Below are positions 37,884-50,180 of a stretch of 64,000 bases of DNA, piece by piece (positions within the stretch are counted from its first letter, which is position 1; every line of letters starts with the position of its first letter). The notes under the pieces are model-generated. The model was not told where the DNA came from. It did no database searches and saw nothing but the letters and a program-made list of their open reading frames with translations. Position numbers and translations under genes: made by a program. The stretch is taken from the NCBI GenBank assembly GCA_963969395.1, contig OZ017801.1:3102501-3166500 (forward strand), written 5' to 3'. The stretch is from Pseudoscleropodium purum (taxonomy: Eukaryota; Streptophyta; Bryopsida; Hypnales; Brachytheciaceae).

Positions 37884-38845
37884 ACACATTATATGTATAT
37901 ATGGGTATAAATAAAATTCATACAAGTTTAGCACTGATAAAAGCACTACAAGAAATTACTAGTGAATGATGTACATATGTTGCTAATTCCACATTATTTT
38001 AGCATTGAGATTGAGACAATGAATTTTTTGTACAATCATGTGTGTCATGTCTCCTTGTTCATAGGGCTATTTGGGAAGGCAAAGAAGTTCAAGATTAGAA
38101 ATTCGTACCTTTACTTCATGTTCTGCCTTTGAAGTGACTCAAAAATTACATAATTTAGTTAATCCTTTAATGCTCAAGTCTTTTCAAGTGTGTTTTGACT
38201 ATGAAAAAAGAACATGGGCTTATAATTAACACCAATGAAGTTATTTTATTTTATTTTCAAAATCAAATTGTGTAGATGTTTAGAGAACTTTCTTCTTAGT
38301 ATGTTTACTAATTTTGAGTGCAAAATTTGCATAGGAGTTGTTAGATTATAACAAGAGAAATGTATATATATATTCTATTTTTAGTATGAAGCCCTTTCCC
38401 ACAATGTTTTAGAAATTGTACGTGAATTTTTTTTGAGTTGGAGGTGACATGGACAACTACAAATTGTGTCAACACACTAAAATGCACTTTCAAAAAACTT
38501 ACAATTGCATGAAAAGCTATCAAATTCATTACACAATCCACTTTGCAATTGTTGAAATGCAATTTTTCATGATGAGTATAAATCACAAATAATTCCAAAT
38601 CAACACTTGCATGTTTAAATTTTCAATGGTGAAAATCATGTAAACACTTTATTCTTTTCATTGGGACCATTTTCAAAGCAAATGGATTAGTACAAGTTTT
38701 TAGATCTCAAATCAAGTGGAATTGGCAAACTTTGCTCAAAGTTGGGAAATGAAATAAAAATAGTAAGCTTTCCACTTCCACTAATAGACATATATGGCTT
38801 TGAAGACCACTCAAAAATCAAATGTTTACCTTTTTCAATAGTTAA

Positions 38846-39232
38846 CCCTAAAAATTGCTTAAGGTTTTTTAAAACAGTCAAACGAATTTAAGGTAGATAC
38901 ACCCAAATGTGCCACTGACCTGAAACCGCCATCTATACTCTTTGTACATCTCCAGAGTCAATTCTATACCTATGTGAAAGAAATGCTTTCCAAACCAAAC
39001 TTTGTTCCTTAATAACTTTTGCATACATAATCCAAATGCCACGTTTTCTGGTGTGCTGGAATCTCCTTTCACTTGCCAACAAGAATATATGAAAATCTGA
39101 CCAGTCTAATAATAGCAAATAGGCTCAATAGCAAAAAGTGGCGACTTTAAGAGTACCTACCTTAACTGCACACACCAAAATAAGCCTGAAATCTCAGATC
39201 AACCATATATGTTTAGTTGGGCATTTTAGGGG
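38846..39232. mobile_element. TTAA-flanked short element, copy 2
   Basis: The element is bounded by TTAA at 38842-38845 and 39233-39236. It starts CCCTAAAAATTGC and ends in the inverted complement CCCCTAAAATGCC. It is 387 bp and non-coding. It is the least certain member because its interior does not obviously match the others. Confidence 0.5.
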
Positions 39233-39390
39233 TTAAGGTACCTGATTTTGATTTTTTGATTTATTTCAAGGGTCCTGTAAGTAGGTAACTTATAGCTGAG
39301 CAACTGGCGGATGGTGTTCTGTAATTATTCAGCAATCAAAGTCAGTACATGAAACTCAGTGTGCGTTCAAAAAAAAAAAGCAGTACAAGA

Positions 39391-40027
39391 TCATGTCTGT
39401 TCAATAATGTCCACCAATCCCATGCATTGTGCAGCAATCACGAGCGGGGAAGCAAGGATCCCTTTTGGTATCCTTAAAAGCGGGACTCCTAAACTTATAT
39501 AAGCTAGCTCCTCGTCCAACCCCAATCCTTGAATTAATTGATAAGTCTCTCCCAAGGATTTATCAAAGTATAATACTTTCCTAACATGAGGAGGACCATT
39601 GTCTGGTTGTAAAATGTTATGAAAAGACAACCTCAACACTAATTGGTGATGGTTCCTACTTTGATGTCTTGTAATTTCAATTGTATTTTCTTCAACAATT
39701 GTAGACCTTGCAGACCCATTTCCATCCAAAGAAAGCACCTTTATTGATTATTTTTCTATCATTTCTAGAAAAACAAAGCATACAAGTTCCATTGCTTACC
39801 CTATAAATATACAAAAATATATTGTCATATATTCGTGTATTATTAGTGTGCATTGTAATGATCAAAGACTTTTCATAGCTTGAATGCAATGATTCTTGAA
39901 TCAATGGATACAATGCAAAGTTATGAGATTTGTTACTAGTTAGACATGGGTAGTGTTCATTAGAAAAATGAACCACAAGAAGATTCACTTGACAAAGTAG
40001 ATCACTAGTGAATCTTTTTGAAGTCAT
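39391..40027 (-). pseudogene. Unrecognised frame-shifted reading frame
   Basis: Two minus-strand frames overlap at 39692-39738 and together stay open for about 210 codons in very AT-rich DNA. The join falls at an A/T-rich spot where NDRKIINK changes to LSLDGNGSARSTIVEENT. This pattern suggests one ancestral coding region with a single frameshift. No domain is recognised; the C-terminal part has LGLDEELAYISLGVPLLRIP. It could be a transposon relic. Confidence 0.3.
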
Positions 40028-40374
40028 TTTTTGAGTCTATTAGTGCATCTCATTTGCATGAAATTTTAGATGTGAGTTTCATACTATTCAAAGTTATATA
40101 CTTGGAGTAAAGTGAAAACACTCAAAATCATCAAAATAAACAATCCAACATATTTGGAGGCACCTTTTTTTGGAAAAAACCAACATTTTTCGTAATATCA
40201 ACAATTGAATATCATTAATTTTTGGATATAACATGTAATTACTACAAATTTTCAAAGAGGAAGCTCCTTAGGCCATTGAAACCATCACATAACTTAGTTA
40301 TAAACCCAAAATCTAGAGAACCATCAATCCATCAATCACAATAAAATATGGGGACAATTTAATTGCACCTTTAA

Positions 40375-41016
40375 TCCCTAGCTGCCCAACGTACCAAAAT
40401 CTAGTGTTTGCAAACCTTTGAAGTTAAATAAAACCTAACTAAGTTGATATTTTTAGTAGTTTATATTTTTGGAAAGTTCTCTTGAATTCTAGTTCTAGTA
40501 TCAAAAATCCAATTTTGAAAATAAATGATAGTGATTTTTCTATTGAAGATTTTGTGCAAGGGTACCCATTGCAATCTTGACTTCTTGTAGTGTTGAGAGT
40601 TCTTGGAAATGAGCCTCAAATACACTAGATCTTAGAGAGAAAAAATTCAAAATTAATTCCAAAAAATTGTAGAATAGATTTTAAGAAGCTACAAATTGAT
40701 TGGGATTATGCATGTTATGCCTTTAACCTCGTATTTTATTAGAAACCAAATTTTTGGATTTGACTTGTGAAAAGAGGGTTGAAAGACTTTGCATCCTTTT
40801 TACAATTTTAATACCCTCATGATCAAACATTGTAATTTTTCACTCCTTAAGTAATATTGTTGTGTTTTCTTTTCCTATGAGATCTCTAGCACATCTAGTT
40901 TGAATTTGTATGGTTACAATTCAAAAAAAATTGATACAACTTATCAAAATGTTGGCATTTTGTTCAATTTAGAGCAAATTCCAAGAAGCTCAAAATAGGC
41001 CTTGGACATTTAAGGG
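40375..41016. mobile_element. TTAA-flanked short element, copy 3
   Basis: The element is bounded by TTAA at 40371-40374 and 41017-41020. It starts TCCCTAGCTGCC and ends with GGCCTTGGACATTTAAGGG, close to the end of the 52696-53585 copy. It aligns throughout with 12697-13345, including TTTGAAGTTAAATAAAACCTA and GAGCCTCAAATACAC. Non-coding. Confidence 0.7.
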
Positions 41017-41020
41017 TTAA

Positions 41021-43746
41021 AGACACTTTAAATATAGGTCTACTTTTCAAAAATAAGAATCAATACATGGATGATTTTTGATGTTTTCACCTTAACTTAT
41101 GCAATTTTGGATTAAATCAAAGCTTTGTTTCTTTCATGTTGGCCATTTTTTAAGACACCAAGTGGTCAAATTCCTCTCATTCATTTATTGCCACTTAAAG
41201 TAGGAGGCTCGAACTACGAGTGGGCATTTTGAACTGAATGTGACATAGAGGTACATTTTGATTTTTTCAATGTACCCAAATGTACAAATGGTGCACATTC
41301 TAGGGGGTGGTTGCTTTTACAGGCATATAGGCTTTAACTTCAAAATTTCATAACTAATTCTACAAAGCTTCAAAAAAAATATGAAACAATTTAGGTTAGA
41401 TGCCATTTCCTCTTGTCTTTCAAGGAAAAATTACCAAAAAATATTTCAAGATGTTTTACCTCCCCAAAAATTCAGTTTTAGTGCTTAGATGATCGCTTTA
41501 TGGACCTCCTACCTTAGTGTGGGTAGCCATGATAACTTAAGTTAAGAATAGAATTTTCCTTGGAGAGTCACACATGCTTGGCTGCATTGGCAATGCCACC
41601 AAACAACTTAACTTACATGTTGCACTCTAGCAAGCTGCTGCACTTGGTAACTGAAGGTTCTGTCCTACTCGATGACCTTTTGCTATGCATCTTATGAGAC
41701 ACTTCTCTAATGACATTATCGTGGCCGTGGGACATGCACAATTGGACACAAACTTGCATTCACTCTTTGACATGTGGAAGTTGTCCAAAGAAACAAGTAC
41801 CAATTTTCAAGGAGAATCCTCAATGGAGGTAAACTACCCCATTATGGGTAAAATCGTAATGGAAGAGTACATTTCAGAACTTGAATGTATACCATCATTA
41901 CAATTTTGCCCACGATAGGCTTGCTCCCATTCTGCCCATAATGAGGTAGTTCACCTTTGAGTTCATTGTTAACTAGTAGAATTGGGAGAAAGAAATCCGG
42001 TGATAAAATGTATTAAATTTCTATTTAGAAAAAAAATTAGAAAAATGAACTAACTCTATATTTAGAAAAATAATTGAATATGGGAATTGAATGAAGATAG
42101 TTGGTAAAACTCCAAAAATATCCTTAATGTTGATGAATATACAATGTAGTAAATTTTAAGGTTATATATATGTGGATTATATAACTAAAACAACAACAAC
42201 AAAATTGTCTGAATATGGTTATGATCTTGGTTCCTATTATGGAATTATAAAAAAAAATTGTCTTGTTTTGTTGGTAGGAAAAAAAGGGATCTTAGATTTT
42301 CTTCAAATGCATTATTTGGACATTGTATAAATAAACTATGAATTTTCAAAGTGTTGAGAATAGGTGTATCCAAAATTGATCTTGAACTCTCACGAATGAA
42401 GGTTGTATGTTTTAAACAATTATATGTAGAGATTGATTTTAAAAATAAGTCATAATTAGATGAGAGTTAATGATATAAAGTTAACTACACTTAAATTTGA
42501 AGGGCCATTGGTGGACATGCTAGATATATGAGTACCAAGAAAATATATTGAAGGTCTGTAGCAATTATCATCCATTGGTGAGTGCCCAAACCTTTGAGGT
42601 CAAGGATACAAATGCTTTCATTCATTCACACATAACATTTGTAATTTCTAAATAAATAAGGATTCATAGTTATAATTCACACACTATTTAATTGGAAAAA
42701 CTGGAAAAAAAAATACTACTTAAATGAGTCAATTCTTTGAAGGCATCAAAGAAAGTTGCGAAAGAGCTTATTGTAATTTATCCCAATGGCCATATGTACT
42801 AATTTAATTGTAAAAAATCTTACAAGGAGCACTATCTTACTTGGATTGAAAAAATCACTACTTGATTTAATAGCTTATGAACTAGGCATTACAAAATTAG
42901 AGCCTCATTATGAGAAATATCATCGTGATCCATTGAAGTGATGAGAGATATTTTTTTCATAATGAGCCTTTGCTTTAATATTACTCAAAATAACCTCCGT
43001 ATTTAGATGGTCTAAAAGAAGAGTATATAATAATATTAATGCTAAAAAAATCCTTACGTTATGGGAAAGGACATGCTTTTCCTCGTTCAATGGAAAAGTG
43101 TCATTTGTATTGAAATAGACTTCATTGAGGATATGAATTTGTAATATGTTCTTTAATAGGAGACAAGGTGAAAATATTAATTAGAACTTGGTAAGTATGT
43201 TGTTCTCATTTCAATTCTTGTCACTAAGATCCTTTAGACTTGATTTTACTATTTTAAAGACACTTCACATTTCAAGAGAACCTAAGGAAAAAAATAAGAT
43301 CACTCTTGGTCAAAACAGGTAGTTTCTAAGTTGATGACCAATGATGGTGTTCAAAATTTTGTATTTCCTTGGCTTAGTTCCAAGAATAAAATGCCCCTTT
43401 GACCTCTAGGAATTAGTTGATGGTACTATCAAATTGTCCTTGGTAAATATAATGGTTGAATCAAGTGTTGTTTGCAACTACCTTGCCTTGCCTAGTTACT
43501 TTGGAGAGCCTTGTTGTACTGCTTAGTAATATTACATGTAAAGTGTCCGGTTGGCAATTTCAAATGAGTCAAAAAATAAATTTTACATTTGAATTAGTCT
43601 TCAATTTTTTCTTAGGATTGGGCTTGGATTCTAAGTTTTTCTAAGTTTCAAAATGGAATTAAAAATTGTTTCACATGGCTTCTTGCAATGAATTGAAAGA
43701 TGTTGTTTGTCATTCTATAAATAATCAAATGCATAATTACCTTTCT
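41021..43746. other. AT-rich intergenic DNA
   Basis: No gene is supported. It includes the palindrome cluster at 41824-41958. The short open frame at 41685-41918 overlaps that cluster and is not called. Confidence 0.4.
41824..41958. repeat. Nested inverted repeats (cruciform-like)
   Basis: TACCCCATTATGGGTAAAAT at about 41835 pairs with the inverted complement at 41929-41958 over about 30 bases. The same left arm overlaps a second inverted pair (GGGTAAAATCGTAATGG near 41846 with CCATCATTACAATTTTGCCC near 41892). TACCC-GGGTA is itself a small palindrome. Two alternative hairpins are possible. Non-coding. Confidence 0.65.
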
Positions 43747-43750
43747 TTAA

Positions 43751-44326
43751 CCCCTAAGGACCAAATGATTGTTGAACATATGCATATGATTTTGGGTAGA
43801 TGCATATGAAGTCATTTTTTTAAGGGATGCTCTTAAAATTTTGAAACAAGGTGTGAACATGTACCCCAACAATAGAAATATAATTTTTTATTCGGATCAG
43901 GTGCCTAAATCAAAAGTTATATTGTCCTGAATTTTTTGGGCAGTTCGGGCAACTTTGGGTAGCATGCACAAAACTCCTTCAATAATTTTGAAATTTGGTA
44001 GATATGTAATTTACATGATATAAGATGCAAATGTAAAAAAAATAACCATATATAGTGTAAAAATATCACTTTAAGAGGAATTAAAGTATGTTGGCCCTAT
44101 CAAGCAAGATGTAAAAAAAATCTTCTAAATTCAAACATTATAATTTTTCTATCCAAATAGTCAAAGTTTGTAAATTTTTTTCTACATGTTCTGATAGTAG
44201 TCTATGGCAAAATTTATAAGGTTGAATTTTGAAAAAAACTTTTCTTTTTCATTTTAATCCCACTATCCTAAAAAGTGTCATTTTTGCACAATTTTGTGTA
44301 CAAAATATGCCTAGGTCCTTTAGGGG
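43751..44326. mobile_element. TTAA-flanked short element, copy 4
   Basis: The element is bounded by TTAA at 43747-43750 and 44327-44330. It starts CCCCTAAGGACC and ends GGTCCTTTAGGGG, an inverted pair with one gap. It is 576 bp and non-coding. The left subterminal TTTTGGGTAG recurs in the 52696 copy. Confidence 0.75.
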
Positions 44327-44330
44327 TTAA

Positions 44331-45559
44331 GTAAATTCAAACAAATGTCACTCAAATAGCATGTATTTCTTTCAAAGCTTTTTCTTGATTCATCCACATC
44401 TCCTTTAGGTTGTCCAAATCAAGAAAGATAATGGTGGATGTCAAAGACTACCTAGTAGTGATGAAAATATATCCAACAAGAAGGATTTCAAGATTGATTC
44501 TAGTAAGATCCACATACTAAGTCATAATTCATTTGGGATTTTTTATACAATAGTCATTTAGGCCATGAAAAAGAATTCATACTTTTTTTGAGATTTTTCT
44601 TACATCATTGTATTCATTTCTTCTTCAATGAATCACTTCTTAACTTTGAATTTTTTTTTGTAACTCCTTTTTACAACTTTTAAAGTTATAGGATTTTTTT
44701 TGCCCATAACTATAAGAGCTATATATAGAAAAATGGCCATTTCTTGTATTCATTTCATTGAAGTTAAAGACAAGTGAAGTAAGGATACAAGAAGATACTT
44801 CCTCTATCTTTAAATAAATCTGGAATAACTTGAAAATGGCTAAATTAAAGTTTGAGTTACTTCTATTTTTAGGGAATTGCATCATTATGGTAGCTTTTAG
44901 TCAAACCCACTACGTGTGAAAGAATGGAAGTCAATAGTAAAGTGATGCATGTTGAAAAAAAGTGACAAATTTTTTCCTTTTTTGGAACTATTCAAGTGCT
45001 ATTAATTTGAATAATTATTTAAGCAATGGTAGTTTAGGAAAGTCCCATGATGTCATTTGTGTTCAATTCCAATAATGTATAGTGATTTAGCTCTAGGAAA
45101 TTCTAAACAAGAGATTTGTTAATAGCAAGTGTTGAACAATTGTGAGTTGAATCATCACCTTTGGTTGGGTAGAGGATGCTTTTCAATTTCCTTTGCAAGG
45201 ATCAAATTGTTGTATTGTACATATTCTAGGGTGTGGCCTATGCTTTAAGGTGTTCAAACCAACCCTTTTTTTGGCACCATGGTGCCGGATTGTACCATTT
45301 CAAAATAAATGTCTATTTTTTTGATAGATAAAGGTAATCTTTCGAAGCCAAGAATTCTCATTTCTTTTAAAAATGTGGATGAAGTTACCAAATTTGAATG
45401 AAAATGTGCAAGAATACGATTGATAAGTGTTTTTGTGGTTCAAAAGATAAATAAATTTAGAAATGCAATGCTTCACCAAATTTTAAGTGATCACCATCCT
45501 AGCACTTTCTCAGAGAATAAAAAAAAGGCTGGTTCAAACTAGCTTCAATTGTTGTCAAT
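44331..45559. other. AT-rich intergenic DNA
   Basis: No gene. A perfect 14-bp palindrome GGCACCATGGTGCC lies near 45272. About 20-bp imperfect inverted repeats (GTTCAAACCAACCCTTTTTTT and its complement near 45522-45541) flank a segment of about 290 bp and may mark another MITE. Confidence 0.4.
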
Positions 45560-46118
45560 CAAGTTGTGGAGAACCGATTTTGAATTTAATTTGGGACAAA
45601 TACAATTCGAAGCCCCCGATTTAGTTCAGGACGGAGGGAGGTCTGTACTATGCAGAGAAGGAATAAATCCGCCGGTTTGGATCCGAACCTGTTAGCCTCG
45701 AACCTAACCTAGGAGCTTCCGACCCGAACCTGTCCCCAATAGCGGGGATGAATGTAATGAGAGTCCCGTCCCTCCCCTTTCGTAAGTGCTTCTCTTCAAG
45801 AAATGGCGGGAAGTTTATACCTCCCGCCTTCATTCTTCTTTTCCTCTATGAATTCCTTGGTTCTAAGCTTAAGGTCGGGTTTTGAGCATCCCACGAGGAG
45901 ACGTTAGTTGTGCATGTGCTGCTGTTTTTGTTGCTTGCAGCTTCCTTCGACCGAGGTCGATTCTTGTTCTTTCTTCTAGTTGTAGGAGTGATTCTACCTC
46001 GTTCAAATTGAACATCGTGGGAGTCGCTGTTTTGAAAATAAAGCTCTTCATTAGGGTTGAAGAGAGGGCAATGTGCTTCTGTTTCGTTGCTCTTCATTAG
46101 GTTTTGGAGAGGGACGAG
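45560..46118 (+). promoter_or_regulatory. Promoter and 5' leader of DNA polymerase epsilon subunit B gene
   Basis: Base composition changes sharply from AT-rich to balanced at about 45600. An E2F-type site (TTCCCGCC on the minus strand, 45805-45812) and a near match CTCCCGCC (45821-45828) form an inverted pair about 300 bp before the start codon. A telo-box-like AACCCTAA (minus strand, 46051-46058) lies in the leader. E2F sites and telo-boxes are common before plant S-phase genes. Binding is inferred. Confidence 0.6.
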
Positions 46119-48169
46119 ATGGAGCAGCAACGGAGAATGAAGACTGTGCAGCAGAAGTTTCGAATGAAGGGGTTTACCCTGACGCTCGACGCATTGAAGG
46201 CGGCCGTGGCGTTCATTCATCAGTCTTCGATGTCGCCCTCCGAGGCGATGGAGGCCCTGCTTGCAAGCACGGACGATCACCCGTCTTTGAAGAGCAACAT
46301 GTTGGACAAGACCACCGTGGAGGCTATCATCGGGGAAGTGAAGGGCGTCGAGGAGCCTTCGCGTAGGGCTCTTCACATTGTGGATGCTTTCAACGTACCC
46401 AAGATTGTATTCGACCCCGTGCGTAAAATTCTGTACACTAAACCTGGCAACTTCCCTATCCATGGCGAAGCCCCTGCCAAAGCTTCCCTGTACCGGGAGA
46501 GGTTTCTCTTGTTGCAGCAACGCATTCTCAAGGATAAGTATTTCGCGAAGCCGGCGTTTGAAGGTCATGCGCAATTTGGCAGCTGTGAGATCACGCCGTT
46601 GCAGTCGCTGGTGGGGTGCACGGGGAATCGGTGGGTGATGGGTGTCATTTTGCAGGTGGAGGACGGGCGGTTCCATCTGGAGGATCTCTCCGCCGTGGTG
46701 CCGGTGGACATCTCGGAAGCCAAGATCACGGCCGGGTTCTTCACGGAGAATTCCGTGGTGCTAGCGGAGGGGGAGTTCCAGGTCAGTCGTAATGATTTAG
46801 TTTTTTTTTCAGAATTAGCAAAATTCTTACAGTCTTTGACTACTAGAGAATCATAGTTTCATGGGTTTGAATTGACCAACGTACAGGACAAAATTTTATA
46901 TCACCAGCATCAGTGATGAACTCGATACTGTGATAGTTGTGTTTGTCAATAAATTTATAAAAATGATCAAAAGACAGGCTCCATATGACTCACTCTGAAG
47001 TACTTCGAAGATTTTGATGCCGTATTTGGACCTCTTGGTTCATTAGTGGGGAACTCTAGACAACCAGTTTTGGTAGAGCAGTTTAGATCCTTCAATCATC
47101 TTTAGAAACTTCTTAGATTTGGTACGTTTTTGGCTCATTTTGACATCTCTTTCGCAGGAAATTCTACACTTTTGACCTCTGTCCCCCGACGCTTCAGTAA
47201 TGAAACTTGCCAAAAATTTCCACTTCTAGACTTTTGACTGAAATTCGTGCAAATTGTATTTCGCTGTTCCAGGTCGACGGGATTTTCAAAGTGTTTACCA
47301 TGGGGTTTCCACCTCTTGAGAGGAGGCAAACCACGTTGCAGGGTGCAGCGGGGCTCAATCTCCTCGCGGGGCCTCCTTTGGCTATGGAGGAGTATGTTAG
47401 GCTGGAGAAGCTGGAGAAGCAAGCCGTGAATGACATGTTTGTTGTTCTTTCCGATGTGTGGCTGGATCATGAGGAAGTCATGGGGAAGCTGGAGGAGGTT
47501 CTCGATGGTTACGAATCCATGGAAGTGGTGCCCTCACTCTTCATTCTGATGGGCAATTTTTGCTCTTACCCTTGCAACTTGGCCTCCCATGATTTTGCGG
47601 AGCTTCGGGATCAGTTTGCTCAGCTGGGCGCTCTCATTGCAAGTCACCCCCGCATCAAGGATGGTTCGCAGTTCCTGTTTGTTCCAGGGCCGGGTGACCC
47701 AGGCCCGCCGAACGTTCTCCCGCGTCCTGCTTTGCCGAAGTATTTTACCAAAGAGATTGTGAAGCATGTGCCGAACGCGATCTTTGGTAGTAATCCTTGC
47801 CGCATCCGGTTTTATGCCCAAGACATCGTCGTATTCCGTGAGGATCTGCAGTATCGTATGCGGCGCGCCTGCATCTCCATCCCCTCGGAGGAGGAAACGA
47901 ATGACCCCTTTGAGCATCTAGTTGTGACAATGCTGCATCAGAACCATCTGTGTCCTCTGCCATTGACGACGCAGCCCATCAACTGGAACTATGATCATGC
48001 TCTCTCTCTCTACCCCACGCCGGACACCATTATTCTGGCAGATAGAGCGGCGCAAAACGTGATCGCGTACATGGGTGTCACATGCTCTAATCCTGGCTCC
48101 TTCGCCAATGATGGTACATTCATTGCTTACCGACCTGCTACCAGGGAAGTTGAGGTGTCCGCTGTATGA
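46119..48169 (+). CDS. DPB2: DNA polymerase epsilon subunit B
   Basis: This gene encodes the essential non-catalytic B subunit of the leading-strand replicase DNA polymerase epsilon. Exons are 46119-46781 and 47273-48169; the intron is 491 bp, GT-AG and phase 0. The product is 519 residues, close to the plant family length. The N-terminal part (about residues 1-75) matches the helical Dpb2 N-terminus (KGFTLTLDALKAAVAF). An OB-like region follows (GNRWVMGVILQVEDGRFHLEDLS). The C-terminal calpha phosphoesterase-like domain includes LSDVWLDHEEVM, LFILMGNFCS, FLFVPGPGDPGP, SNPCRIRFYAQDIVVFR and CPLPLTTQPINWNYDHAL, and the end is AYRPATREVEVSAV. As in other eukaryotic B subunits the phosphoesterase metal site appears degenerate. 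I chose ATG 46119; an upstream in-frame TTG is not a likely start. One intron is unusually few for this gene. Confidence 0.96.
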
Positions 48170-49539
48170 TAACTCATTGAGCAGACTTATGACATCCCGA
48201 AAGGAGTTCCGAATACCTTGGGTCTCAAGATTTCAAGATTCTCCAATTCTCTGAGACCTTCACTCCGTGGCACACATCTTGAGTTCAAGAAAGAAAGTGT
48301 GGGTACTCAGCCCTACTATTACAGGCAAGTGTCGTTGCTGCCAACTGCAGTGGGAAGGGTGGACGGTCAGGATGATCAACACTGCTCTAAAATGTTATAT
48401 TTTGATACCGTGCCTAGGTTCAAGGTATTACTATGATGATATTTCGAACTGAGTGAGTTAAGTACTCAGTGTAAGTATCATAAAGGAACTTGCAGATGCG
48501 TGCCAATTTCTTATCAGAGCTATCTTGCGAATGAGGTTCTATTTTGGTAAGCTGCTTACCAGCCTTGGACATGTTTCACTGCTATCCCATTGGCATTGAA
48601 AAGGGGATGTTGAGCCTATGATTTCTACAAGGCCAACTTCATCTGGACGTATTGAAATCGTCTGCAGGAGCTGGGATTTGCAATGAAGTACGAGGCTTTT
48701 GTCATCTGTAATACTATCTTGCGGGCTGTATGCCGGCGTGCTCTACAGCAGGTAAAGTTACATTTTGAATCACATTTTACTAATGTGAGCTTTCCTTCTC
48801 CTTCGTTAAGTGCTAAACGACAGTTTAATGTCACGGCAGGGTTTGTGCAAGATGTTGGCTGATTGGTCAGTTGCTTTACTGGCTGCTCGGGATGCCCAAG
48901 CTTTTGGTTTTTAGTCTGTTTTGCCGTTCTTTCTCCAACCACCATTTTCTGAAAGCGAAACTTGTGATGCAGGCTCTCACGTTTGTTCTATCAAGGTGAA
49001 TTATATGGAGTTCTTGAAGCGCCATGGGCAATCATGTGGAGAAATTCGGAATTAGCTTTAAGACTATTTACCTGTAAAGTGGAAGTTTCCCTTTGATCAA
49101 TGGTAATTATTTAACATGTCTCATTTCTCATGAAACTCGTGTCTTGATTAGTCTGTAATTAAGCTCCCCCTCTGCCTGTCCCTGTTACGTTGCATCTTTT
49201 GCGAGATCATCTGTTTTTAGTTATATGGTTTTGGATATACAGTAGGTAAATGATATATACGCTTATGAATTTCACTAACTTGCGACCATGAGTTTTGCAT
49301 CTATTGAATTTTCGATTTGGAAGTCATGTGCTATCATGGTTCATAAATGTGTTGTTGGCAATTCTTTCGACAGGTTCTATTTCTCCATTTTGGATCACGT
49401 ACTGATCTGCTACGAAGGTCACCAATCATGGCAAGACGTTTTGATTGGCTATTGCAATGTATAAATGCTCAACAATCAGTTATCAAGTACTCTCAATTGC
49501 ATGTACTGTAGCTCTGATGCATGGTGTTTCTGGTGGGCT

Positions 49540-50180
49540 CCAGATAGGTGGTCGTCTGCTCTTGGCAGGCGGCAGAATGATTGCAGGTCTGCAACAGTTC
49601 TGAGCATATGATTATTTCTTTTGAAGTTGTCGCCAAGCATTATGCATCTAGGTAGAAGACCTTGTTGCAGCCCACGTTTTTTGTGTGGCCACAGACAGTA
49701 TGAGAGTTCTCCTAGAAGTCATCCTTATATTTTCACCTTGTGTCTTCACTTTCAGCTCACGTCCTCAAAGTATGTATTTCAAAACAAAATGAAGTATTCC
49801 TGTCCTCGAAGAGTCATTGGAGTTACAAAACAAGAGATTTAGATGTGAAGAGGTCAAAAACAATTGACACCTTGTTACATCTTGATTTTCTAATCAAGTA
49901 TTGCAGTTATAAAACATACCTATGAAGGTTGAAAAATAAAGCATGTCATCCCCTGATCTATTCATTGGAAGACTAAATGCAAGGCTGAATGCAAGACCAG
50001 ATAGGTGCTAAATTGCAGTTAGCAGGTGGCAGAATGATTGCTCGACTTAAAAGAGAAATTGTGTCTCTTGCAAGCTCAAATATTCACTAACATCAGTCAT
50101 TGGATTTACAAAAATAGCAAATTTAGAGGTTATAAGGTAAAAACCAATTGACACCTTTGTCACATCTTGATTTTCAATTG
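49540..50180. repeat. Decayed direct duplications
   Basis: Bases about 49800-49890 and 50095-50175 share GTCATTGGA-TTACAAAA, AATTGACACCTT and CACATCTTGATTTTC. About 49565 and 50023 share GCAGGYGGCAGAATGATTGC. The spacings differ, so the original duplication has lost or gained sequence. Confidence 0.5.

Noticed and set aside
45272..45285. Perfect 14-bp palindrome GGCACCATGGTGCC
   Set aside because: Striking but isolated, with no gene or repeat context; chance or a MITE interior is enough to explain it.
45846..46676. 276-codon minus-strand open frame
   Set aside because: It lies antisense to the first DPB2 exon and has no protein features of its own; it arises from codon bias of the real gene.
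47534..47917. 127-codon minus-strand open frame
   Set aside because: It is antisense to the DPB2 second exon; a shadow frame.
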